DNA of 13,596 nucleotides from an uncultured Bacteroidales bacterium (lineage in GTDB: Bacteria > Bacteroidota > Bacteroidia > Bacteroidales > P3). Positions 1 through 6,035 of the stretch are shown here, piece by piece (the stretch's first letter is position 1; every line of letters begins with the position of its first letter). Position numbers and translations under genes: made by a program. The DNA lies in the NCBI GenBank assembly GCA_947179195.1, contig CAMXAS010000021.1, forward strand, positions 1 to 13,596. The letters are read 5' to 3'. Below the pieces are notes generated by a model. The model was not told the origin of the DNA and did no database searches. It saw only the letters and a program-made list of their open reading frames with translations.

Positions 1-1056
1 CATATCGGTCTTGGCCGCCTTGCTGAACTTGCCGGCAAAATGCCAACTGATGCCGAAAGGCACGGCGGTCAACAGCAGGCCGGCCAACGCGAAAGGCGCG
101 TAAATCACCAGGCAGAGCGCATGGGTCAGCAAATCCTTGATTTTGACCTTGACGGGCCATTCGGACGGCGAAAACCCCTTCTGCCTGAGTTGCGCCGACA
201 CCGCCACCGCGGTCGCGCAGGCCCGTTCCACCTCGGCTTCGGGCAACGTCCGCACATGATCCGCCCAAGCCTTATCGGCCTGCAACATGGCTTCCACGTC
301 GGTCAGTCCGGGGTCGCGCGCCAACTCGCGCCAAGCGTCCAAAGCCGCATAGCGTTCCGGGTAAGGCATATCGAGCATCATGCCGCGGACGCGGGTTTCC
401 AACTCCTCGGCCAACAGCACCATCGCACGCACCGGATTTTCGCGGTAGGCCGCGTAGTAGTCGGCCAAACGCACCGGCTTGCCGAACATGAGCATGGCTT
501 CGGTGCGGTGCCCACGGTAACGCACATAGTGGTTGGCCGCCGGCACCACGAGCATATCGGCGGGAAAACACTTGCGCTCGGCCGCATCGAACGCGATACG
601 CGCAAAGCCTTTTTTAAACCGCCCTAAATAATGGCCTTCCTGATGGTGGCCCTCCGGAAACAGGCTGACGGCCGCCCCCTCGCCTATCATGCGGGCGGCG
701 AAATCGAATATCGCCTCGTTCTTGCCAAGCTGTTCCTTGCCGTCACGCTGCCGGTAGATAGGCAGAATCTTGCAGAAGCAAAGCAGTTTGGCTACGAACG
801 GCTTTTTGAAGATGTCGGAGCGCGCCAAAAATATCGGCGTATGGCGTTCCGGCAGGCCGAACAGGATGCAGAGCGCGTCCAGCAAGCCGTTCTGATGGTT
901 GCTCACAATCATGTAGGGCGTGCCCACGGGCGGCAGGTTCTCCGTGCCCTGCACGACGAACTTCCGGTAATAGACGGCGGAAAAGAAGCGTCCGAACCAA
1001 CGGCGCCAAAAGCGGTAATAGATGGAGCGTTTTTCTACGATATTGAAATAGACCAT
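1..1056 (-). CDS. 1-acyl-glycerol-3-phosphate / glycerol-3-phosphate acyltransferase family protein (3' end missing)
   Basis: The reading frame starts at the ATG at 1054-1056 on the minus strand and stays open for 352 codons to the left edge, so the C-terminus is missing. An in-frame stop eight codons upstream, with no other ATG between, fixes the start. The N-terminal two-thirds is a PlsC-type acyltransferase domain: NHQNGLLD at residues 53-60 supplies the catalytic His54 and Asp60, and FPEG at 133-136 is the substrate-binding motif. The His-Asp spacing is HX5D rather than the HX4D of E. coli PlsC. This matches the glycerol-3-phosphate-acyltransferase-like branch of the family as I remember it. 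Residues 200-300 form a charged helical extension, and about 313-337 look like a membrane hairpin. Expected role: acyl transfer onto a glycerophosphate or lysophospholipid at the inner membrane. It lies 24 bases after the DUF819 gene and is probably cotranscribed with it. The exact acceptor is unknown. Confidence 0.85.
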   Translation of the reverse strand, partial: MVYFNIVEKRSIYYRFWRRWFGRFFSAVYYRKFVVQGTENLPPVGTPYMIVSNHQNGLLDALCILFGLPERHTPIFLARSDIFKKPFVAKLLCFCKILPIYRQRDGKEQLGKNEAIFDFAARMIGEGAAVSLFPEGHHQEGHYLGRFKKGFARIAFDAAERKCFPADMLVVPAANHYVRYRGHRTEAMLMFGKPVRLADYYAAYRENPVRAMVLLAEELETRVRGMMLDMPYPERYAALDAWRELARDPGLTDVEAMLQADKAWADHVRTLPEAEVERACATAVAVSAQLRQKGFSPSEWPVKVKIKDLLTHALCLVIYAPFALAGLLLTAVPFGISWHFAGKFSKAAKTDM

Positions 1057-1080
1057 GTATATCTGCGGTTAAAGGTGTTA

Positions 1081-2286
1081 TCAACTGATGAGCATATACC
1101 ATCCGATGCCCAGATAATTGCCCAATGCGTAGCCCAGCAAGCCGACGACGATGCCCGTAAGCATACAGGCGCGGTTCTTCATCGCGCCGGCCACCGTGGG
1201 CACGAAAGGCGGCGAAAAGATCAGGGCCGTCATCGAAATCGTGAACGTGTCGGCCTCCACGCGGCAGAGTTTGGCCAACAGGAAATGGAGCACGAGGCTC
1301 AGGCCGAGCACCGCCGCGATGAAATAAAACAGTTTGTCGGCCACCGTGCCGAGGTGTTCCACGTTGAAATCGGACGCGATGACGGTGCTGAACACGAGGA
1401 TGAAATACATCCCCAACTCGAAGCTCTTGGGCAAACGGCGGACGCGCTCGGAAAACGAGGCCGCGATGCTCAGCGTCGTGATGGTGAGTACGATGGCCAC
1501 CACGCGGTAATCGAGCGGGAACAGGAGGCTGACGGCCACGGCGACGACCGCGATGAGGACGGCCAACCCCAACGCGCAAAGCCAACCCTTGAGCATCGGC
1601 TTGCGGAACATGAACCGGTAATCCTCCACCTTGCCGGCCCGCGCCACCGCCCGACGAGCGACCAACGTTTCCCGAAGGTTAACGGGCGCGGCCGTCACCG
1701 CAGACGACGGTTCGGCATAAGGCAACCACCGCCGCACGAGCTTATAGCCGCCCCCGATGAGGAAGGCCAACAGCACGAACGTGATGACGATTTCAAACGA
1801 ATTGACGAGCAGGAAGGTTTCGGCCGAGGGTTGCAGAGCCATTTTGAGCGAAGCCACGTTGGGCGTGCCGCCCGTATAGAAGCCCACCATGAGCGCGGCC
1901 GCTTTCTCCAATTCCGGGATGCCCTGCCCCCTGAACAGGTAATAGGACGCGGTGACGGCCGCCATGACGGCCACGATGCCGACGGCGAAGGCCACGGCCA
2001 CCTGTTTCCAACGGCGGCGCCATTGTTTGAAATCGGACGAAAAGAGCAAGAGCGGGATGCCCAAGGGCACGCAGACGTTTTGCAACACGGCTTTCAGGAC
2101 GACCAGTCGCTGCGCCGTTTCCGCATCGGCACTCCGGGAGAAGCCCGTCAGGGACAGCACGATGCCGACGGCATAGGCCAGCAGTATCACCCCGACTTTC
2201 TGCACCGCGGGCCAGCGCGCCTGCAGGAACATCAGCAGGGCCGGCACGACCAAATACATCCCCAGTAAAACCGCTACCTTTTCCAT
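1081..2286 (-). CDS. DUF819 family multi-pass membrane protein
   Basis: This 401-residue protein is almost entirely hydrophobic helices, about ten in number. They begin at residues 5-20, 32-48 and 95-117, and the last lies at about 375-398. The pattern and length fit the DUF819 (YjcL-like) membrane family. Recognisable family-type segments are GGTPNVASL at 139-147 in a helix break, ASDFNVEHL at 304-312, and a Pro/Gly-rich re-entrant stretch FSPPFVPTVAG at 357-367. The family has no established biochemical function; its helix-break motifs resemble those of secondary transporters, but that is inference. The ATG at 2284-2286 lies about 30 bases after a TAAATTTG -7 element, which supports this start. 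The gene heads a unit with the acyltransferase downstream. Nothing in the sequence gives the substrate. Confidence 0.85.
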   Translation of the reverse strand: MEKVAVLLGMYLVVPALLMFLQARWPAVQKVGVILLAYAVGIVLSLTGFSRSADAETAQRLVVLKAVLQNVCVPLGIPLLLFSSDFKQWRRRWKQVAVAFAVGIVAVMAAVTASYYLFRGQGIPELEKAAALMVGFYTGGTPNVASLKMALQPSAETFLLVNSFEIVITFVLLAFLIGGGYKLVRRWLPYAEPSSAVTAAPVNLRETLVARRAVARAGKVEDYRFMFRKPMLKGWLCALGLAVLIAVVAVAVSLLFPLDYRVVAIVLTITTLSIAASFSERVRRLPKSFELGMYFILVFSTVIASDFNVEHLGTVADKLFYFIAAVLGLSLVLHFLLAKLCRVEADTFTISMTALIFSPPFVPTVAGAMKNRACMLTGIVVGLLGYALGNYLGIGWYMLIS

Positions 2287-2295
2287 AACGTTATG
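2284..2295. repeat. 12-bp perfect palindrome over the DUF819 start codon
   Basis: CATAACGTTATG is its own reverse complement. Its left end is the start codon of the minus-strand DUF819 gene, and it lies in the short leader downstream of that gene's -7 element. It could be a repressor site or weak RNA structure near the start codon. It could also be chance. Confidence 0.4.
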
Positions 2296-2315
2296 CCAAA
2301 AACATCTTTATCGTG

Positions 2316-2323
2316 CAAATTTA
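2316..2323 (-). promoter_or_regulatory. -7 promoter element of the DUF819-acyltransferase unit
   Basis: On the minus strand these bases read TAAATTTG, matching the Bacteroidetes primary-sigma -7 consensus TAnnTTTG. The expected transcript start is near 2309-2311, giving a leader of about 23-25 bases before the DUF819 ATG. I see no convincing TTTG-type -33 element upstream. Confidence 0.6.
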
Positions 2324-2333
2324 CGATTTTTTG

Positions 2334-2341
2334 TATATTTG
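2334..2341 (+). promoter_or_regulatory. -7 promoter element of the chorismatase-family gene
   Basis: TATATTTG matches TAnnTTTG exactly. The predicted transcript start (about 2345-2347) falls on the first possible start codons, so the mRNA is either leaderless or begins at the later ATG at 2357 with a leader of about ten bases. No good -33 element is visible. The element shares its TTTG with the left arm of the inverted repeat at 2338-2354. Confidence 0.6.
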
Positions 2342-2354
2342 CATATGATGCAAA
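2338..2354. promoter_or_regulatory. Candidate operator: 7-bp inverted repeat with 3-bp spacer
   Basis: TTTGCAT-ATG-ATGCAAA is a perfect 7-3-7 inverted repeat. It overlaps the end of the -7 element and the predicted transcript start of the chorismatase-family gene, which is where a repressor would block initiation. No regulator gene is in the window, so the binding protein is unknown. Confidence 0.45.
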
Positions 2355-3550
2355 CCATGCCGAACCACGCCATACGCTACGCACGGCTCGACCTGCCGTT
2401 CGGAACCGCCCCCGCCGACGAGACGGTGGAGGCTATCCGCCGGTTCGACGCCGCCCACGACGGGTTTCTCGTCAAGGTCGTTGTCTTTGCGGCCAAACTG
2501 ACGGACCGCCGTACCGACTGCCGGCGGTTGCAACGCGCCATCGCCCGCCGTTTGAAAGCGTGCAAGACGCTGTCGGGCGTGCCGGCCGTTACGGTGGTGG
2601 AACAGCCGCCCTTGACGAAAGACTGGATTTCGGTGGACGTCTTCTATCTGAACGACAGCAATATCAAGCCCTATTACGAGTGGTTCGACAACCTGCCTTA
2701 CGTGCGTTTGGACGGCTACGGCTGCCGCCAGTTCTGGTGCTCCGGCTTCGCCACGCCCTACGCGCAGATGAAAGGCATCAAGATGTCGGCGGCCTACGCG
2801 GCCGGATTGCATTGCCTGAACGACCTGCAACACTGGATTGACCATGTGGGTCTGCGGTTCGACCACGTCATCCGTCAATGGAATTACATCGGGCAGATTC
2901 TCGACCTCAACCCGCACGGCAAGACGGGCGAACTGAAACAGAATTATCAGGAATTCAATACGGTAAGACAGGCGTTCTATCAGAACCACAAACGGGAGCC
3001 GGTCTATCCCGCGGCCACGGGCATCGGTTGCGACTATGCCGGCATCATCATCGACGCCGTGCTGTTCGAATCGGCGGACGGACACCTGCCGCCCGCACTC
3101 AAAAGCCCCGTGCAGACCGAGGCGTTCGACTATACCGACCGCGTGCTCGTGGGTAAGGACGCCAAGACCCCGCCCCTGTTCAGCCGCGCCCGCATGCAGA
3201 CACAGAAGGATGCCAAAGCCGCCAAGCCCGCGCCCGACTTCCCGCTCTGCTGCTGGGTGTCCGGCACGGCCTCCATCGCCGGCGAACGGACGCTGGACCC
3301 GACCTCGCCGGATAAGCAACTCGAAAACACGGTACAATCCATCGAACGGCTCGTGGCGACGGCAGACCCCGCCGCGCCGCATTACCGACGCATCCGCCTT
3401 TATCTGAAATCGGCCGTCCACGCCGACCAGGCGCGGCATCTCGCCGAAATGCTATACCGACGTTTTCCGAAAGAAATCTGCCAAATCGTCTATGGCGACG
3501 TCTGCCGCGACGACCTTTGGGTGGAGATTGAAGCCGAAACCGGCTTATAG
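2345..3550 (+). CDS. Chorismatase family protein (FkbO/Hyg5/XanB2-like)
   Basis: The protein has 401 residues from the first ATG; ATGs at 2348 and 2357 are also possible. The promoter and inverted repeat favour 2357, which removes four residues. The C-terminal two-thirds carries the landmarks of the chorismatase family as I recall them: RQWNYI at 177-182, YQEFN at 201-205, PAATGIG at 222-228, SGTASIAGE at 306-314, and a C-terminal GDVCRDDLWVEIE at 384-396 with Cys387, Glu394 and Glu396 in the region that holds the catalytic glutamate. Known members remove the enolpyruvyl group from chorismate as pyruvate. They leave dihydroxycyclohexadiene carboxylate (FkbO type) or 3-/4-hydroxybenzoate (Hyg5 and XanB2 types). 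Which subtype this is cannot be told by eye. One deviation is Glu314, where I recall His in characterised members. No signal peptide is seen, so it should be cytoplasmic. Distant RidA-like homology explains why such proteins are often labelled endoribonuclease L-PSP. Confidence 0.75.
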   Translation: MMQTMPNHAIRYARLDLPFGTAPADETVEAIRRFDAAHDGFLVKVVVFAAKLTDRRTDCRRLQRAIARRLKACKTLSGVPAVTVVEQPPLTKDWISVDVFYLNDSNIKPYYEWFDNLPYVRLDGYGCRQFWCSGFATPYAQMKGIKMSAAYAAGLHCLNDLQHWIDHVGLRFDHVIRQWNYIGQILDLNPHGKTGELKQNYQEFNTVRQAFYQNHKREPVYPAATGIGCDYAGIIIDAVLFESADGHLPPALKSPVQTEAFDYTDRVLVGKDAKTPPLFSRARMQTQKDAKAAKPAPDFPLCCWVSGTASIAGERTLDPTSPDKQLENTVQSIERLVATADPAAPHYRRIRLYLKSAVHADQARHLAEMLYRRFPKEICQIVYGDVCRDDLWVEIEAETGL

Positions 3551-4678
3551 ACGCGTCATCAGGCGCGGGGCCATCACGGCTTTCCAAGAGGCGTAGTCGC
3601 CCGAGAGGACGTGTTGCCGCGCCTCACGCACGAGCCACAGGTAGAACGCGAGGTTGTGCAGGCTCGCAATCATCGGGCCGAGATATTCGCCGGCCGTGAA
3701 CAGATGCCGCAGATAGGCTTTCGTATAGCAATGGTCCGCATAACATTCGCCGTCTTCCTCTATGGGCGAGAAATCGTCGGCCCACTTGCGGTTGCGCATA
3801 TTCATGATGCCGTTTTTCGTGAACAGCATCGCGTTGCGGCCGTTGCGCGTCGGCATCACGCAGTCGAACATATCCACGCCCTGGGCGATACCCTCCAAAA
3901 TGTTTTCGGGCGTGCCGACGCCCATGAGGTAGCGCGGTTTGTCGGCCGGCAGGATGCCGCACACCAGCTCCGTCAGTTCGTACATGACTTCCTTGGGCTC
4001 GCCCACCGACAGCCCGCCGATGGCGTTGCCCTCCGCGCCCACCGAGGCGATTTTCTCGGCCGAAATGCGGCGCAGGTCTTTGTAAACGCTGCCCTGCACA
4101 ATCGGGAACAGGGCCTGATGGTAGCCGTAAAGCGGCTCGGTCTCGCGGTAGCGTTTCACGCAGCGGTCGAGCCAACGGTGCGTCAGGTGCATCGACTTCT
4201 CGGCATAGTCGTAGGCGCAGGGGAAAGGCGTGCACTCGTCGAAGGCCATCATGATGTCGGCCCCGATGCAACGCTCTATGTCCATGACTTTTTCGGGCGT
4301 GAACAGATGCACCGACCCGTCGATGTGGGAATGGAACGTGACGCCCTCCTCTTTGAGTTTGCGCGTGCCGGACAGCGAATAGACCTGAAAGCCGCCGCTG
4401 TCGGTCAGAATCGGGCGGTCCCAGCCGTTGAACTTGTGCAGGCCGCCGCAACGGTTCAAAATATCCAAGCCGGGCCGCAGATACAGGTGATACGTGTTGC
4501 CCAAAATGATTTTGGCGTCAATTTCCGTTTTGAGGTCGGGTATCTGGACGGCCTTGACCGAACCCACCGTGCCCACCGGCATGAAAATAGGCGTGGGAAT
4601 ATCGCCGTGGTCGGTGTGGATTAAGCCGGCGCGGGCGCCGGACTTGGGGTCGGTGGCCTGTAATTCGAATTTCAACAT
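3545..4678 (-). CDS. tgt: Queuine tRNA-ribosyltransferase (tRNA-guanine transglycosylase)
   Basis: This enzyme exchanges the guanine at position 34 of tRNAs with GUN anticodons for the queuosine precursor preQ1. The 377-residue length is normal for bacterial Tgt. Visible landmarks are TDSGGFQVYSL at 92-102 (Asp93, general acid/base), AFDEC at 145-149, GGLSVGEP at 221-228 (base-binding loop), and FDCVMPTRNGRN at 271-282, where Asp272 aligns with the covalent nucleophile. The C-terminal zinc site is unusual. E. coli has CxCxxC plus a distal His, but here only Cys312, Cys317 and His341 remain. Aligned on the following AYLRHL, only Cys312 falls on a ligand position. The gene ends tail to tail with the chorismatase gene, stop codons overlapping, and has its own promoter at 4699-4706 with a leader of about 15 bases. 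Confidence 0.97.
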   Translation of the reverse strand: MLKFELQATDPKSGARAGLIHTDHGDIPTPIFMPVGTVGSVKAVQIPDLKTEIDAKIILGNTYHLYLRPGLDILNRCGGLHKFNGWDRPILTDSGGFQVYSLSGTRKLKEEGVTFHSHIDGSVHLFTPEKVMDIERCIGADIMMAFDECTPFPCAYDYAEKSMHLTHRWLDRCVKRYRETEPLYGYHQALFPIVQGSVYKDLRRISAEKIASVGAEGNAIGGLSVGEPKEVMYELTELVCGILPADKPRYLMGVGTPENILEGIAQGVDMFDCVMPTRNGRNAMLFTKNGIMNMRNRKWADDFSPIEEDGECYADHCYTKAYLRHLFTAGEYLGPMIASLHNLAFYLWLVREARQHVLSGDYASWKAVMAPRLMTRL

Positions 4679-4698
4679 AGATGTGTAAGTGTGGGGGA

Positions 4699-4706
4699 CA
4701 AAAATA
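4699..4706 (-). promoter_or_regulatory. -7 promoter element of tgt
   Basis: The minus strand reads TATTTTTG, a match to TAnnTTTG, 20 bases before the tgt ATG (4676-4678). The expected leader is about 15 bases. No clear -33 element is visible. Confidence 0.55.
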
Positions 4707-4727
4707 GTTATTTTGCCGAAGTTTCCA

Positions 4728-4735
4728 TAAATTTG
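4728..4735 (+). promoter_or_regulatory. -7 promoter element of the glycosyltransferase-lptG-GH3-ftsB-priA unit
   Basis: TAAATTTG matches TAnnTTTG. The predicted transcript start is near 4739-4742, giving a leader of about 67 bases to the glycosyltransferase ATG at 4808. This rules out start codons upstream of 4740 in the same frame. A TTTG at 4712-4715 is too close to serve as a standard -33 element. Confidence 0.55.
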
Positions 4736-4741
4736 CCTTTT

Positions 4742-4791
4742 GTTTTCGGCGCTCCCTATCCTCTTGATAGTCGCAAGAAACCGCCGAGAAC
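4742..4791 (+). promoter_or_regulatory. Nested hairpin in the 5' leader of the glycosyltransferase operon
   Basis: An outer 10-bp stem pairs GTTTTCGGCG (4742-4751) with CGCCGAGAAC (4782-4791), including one U-G pair in RNA. Its loop contains a second perfect stem, CTATC (4756-4760) with GATAG (4766-4770), around a CTCTT loop. The outer stem begins at the predicted transcript start. After it comes an unpaired A-rich stretch (CGCAAAAAA) and then the ATG at 4808. There is no T-run after the stem on either strand, so it is not an intrinsic terminator. It does not resemble a riboswitch class I know; a stabilising or translational-control leader is possible. Confidence 0.45.
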
Positions 4792-4807
4792 CGCAAAAAA
4801 CGACTGT

Positions 4808-6010
4808 ATGGAACAGATATGGGCTTATTTCAGTTGGTGGGACGGCGTCTTATTGGGCGGTCTGTTGGTCTGCACCCTTTGCCTCATCAGTTTTTACTGG
4901 CGGTTCTACCGCCCCGTGTATAAACGGCGGCCGCAGCCTGAAACGGAACCCGCGGCGGACACCGCGCCCGGCGGTACGGAAGGCCGTGGCATTTCGGTGG
5001 TTATTTCGGGTCAGAACCAATACGAGAACCTGAAAAAGAACCTGCCGTTTTGGCTCGACCAAACCTACGCGCAATCGGAAGTCATCGTCGTCTATGACTA
5101 TACCGACGACGACCTGAACCTGTTGCTCAACGGCATGGAAGACCCGCACGGACGGCTCAAATGCGTGCAGGTCAACCAAAACATCAATTTTTTCGACCAA
5201 GAGAAATTCTCGCTCTCGATCGGGCTTAAATCGGCGGCCTATCCGTATGTGTTGCTGACGAACGCGGACTGCCGGCCCGAAGACCAGGACTGCCTGACCC
5301 ATATCGCGGCGGCCATCGGCGACAACACGCAGGTGCTGGCCGGCTACAGCCTCTACCCGGCGCGGCAAGGCAGCGCGTTGGCGCGTTACTTCCACGACGA
5401 ACGCATCCTGCAGAGCCTCGGCCTGATTTTGGCGGGCAAACCCTGCGCCGCCTCGCGCCACGCGCTGATCTACCACAAGGATATCTTCCTGCAACACCAC
5501 GGCTATACGGCGTTTTATACGCTCAACGGCGGCAACTACGACGTCTTCGCCCATTACCTTGCCGCGCCGGAGGAAGCGGGGGCCCTCGCGGCCAAGGCCG
5601 CGCGCCTGCGCTACACCTCGCGGCTCCCGTTCGGCCACTGGCTGCGCGAAGAACGGCAGTACCTCAACGCCTGCAATTGGCGGCCGAGCGCGGCGCGGAA
5701 AGCGGGCGCCCTCTACCGCTATGCGATGTTCGGCTACCATCTGTGCTTTGTGGGCTGGCTGCTCTACACGCTGCTCGCCCGCTTTCCGGAGGGCCCCTAC
5801 TGCCTGCTCGCCGCCGGGCTGTTCGTCCTCTGCATCCTGCTCAAAAGCCTGTTCCAGTTCGTCACCCGCTACAAGGCGCACCGTCAGTTAGGCGAAAGCC
5901 GCCTGTGGTGGGGCGCGCCCTTCTTCGAATGGCTGTACATCTGCCTGTGTCCGTTCTGGACGTTGCGCCACAAGCAAATCCGTCCCGGCAAACGCAAAAA
6001 ACGTCCGTAA
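4808..6010 (+). CDS. Membrane-anchored family 2 glycosyltransferase
   Basis: I start this 400-residue protein at the ATG at 4808, because the open frame further upstream runs through the promoter. Residues 13-31 form a membrane anchor, followed by a Pro-rich linker. The GT-A domain begins at GISVVISGQN (61-70) and has the acidic EVIVVYDYTDDD stretch at 91-102. NADC at 152-155 supplies Asp154 in the place of the DxD motif that holds the metal and nucleotide-sugar. The C-terminal region has about three more hydrophobic helices (311-325, 331-348, 370-384) and ends in a very basic tail. The QxxRW motif of processive synthases is not seen, so transfer of single sugars is more likely. Sugar donor and acceptor are unknown. 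Position directly before an LPS-exporter permease suggests an envelope glycolipid substrate, which is inference. Confidence 0.85.
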   Translation: MEQIWAYFSWWDGVLLGGLLVCTLCLISFYWRFYRPVYKRRPQPETEPAADTAPGGTEGRGISVVISGQNQYENLKKNLPFWLDQTYAQSEVIVVYDYTDDDLNLLLNGMEDPHGRLKCVQVNQNINFFDQEKFSLSIGLKSAAYPYVLLTNADCRPEDQDCLTHIAAAIGDNTQVLAGYSLYPARQGSALARYFHDERILQSLGLILAGKPCAASRHALIYHKDIFLQHHGYTAFYTLNGGNYDVFAHYLAAPEEAGALAAKAARLRYTSRLPFGHWLREERQYLNACNWRPSAARKAGALYRYAMFGYHLCFVGWLLYTLLARFPEGPYCLLAAGLFVLCILLKSLFQFVTRYKAHRQLGESRLWWGAPFFEWLYICLCPFWTLRHKQIRPGKRKKRP

Positions 6011-6023
6011 ATCAAAAAATCAT

Positions 6024-6031
6024 TATCTTTG
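6024..6031 (+). promoter_or_regulatory. Possible -7 promoter element directly before lptG
   Basis: TATCTTTG fits TAnnTTTG and ends five bases before the lptG ATG (6036), so a transcript from it would be leaderless or nearly so. A short inverted repeat, ATCTT-TGC-AAGAT (6025-6037), overlaps it. It lies in the 25-base gap after the glycosyltransferase, so readthrough from upstream is an alternative. Confidence 0.4.
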
Positions 6032-6035
6032 CAAG

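Noticed and set aside
631..2268. A 545-codon open frame on the plus strand opposite the acyltransferase and DUF819 genes
   Set aside because: It spans the intergenic gap and both antisense genes and is rich in His, Arg, Gln and Glu, with no domain.
2321..3439. A 372-codon minus-strand frame opposite the chorismatase gene
   Set aside because: The plus-strand frame has family motifs and a promoter; this one has neither.
4691..4807. N-terminal extension of the glycosyltransferase from a GTG at 4691
   Set aside because: The extension would translate through the TAAATTTG promoter element and the structured leader. The ATG at 4808 starts directly before the membrane anchor.
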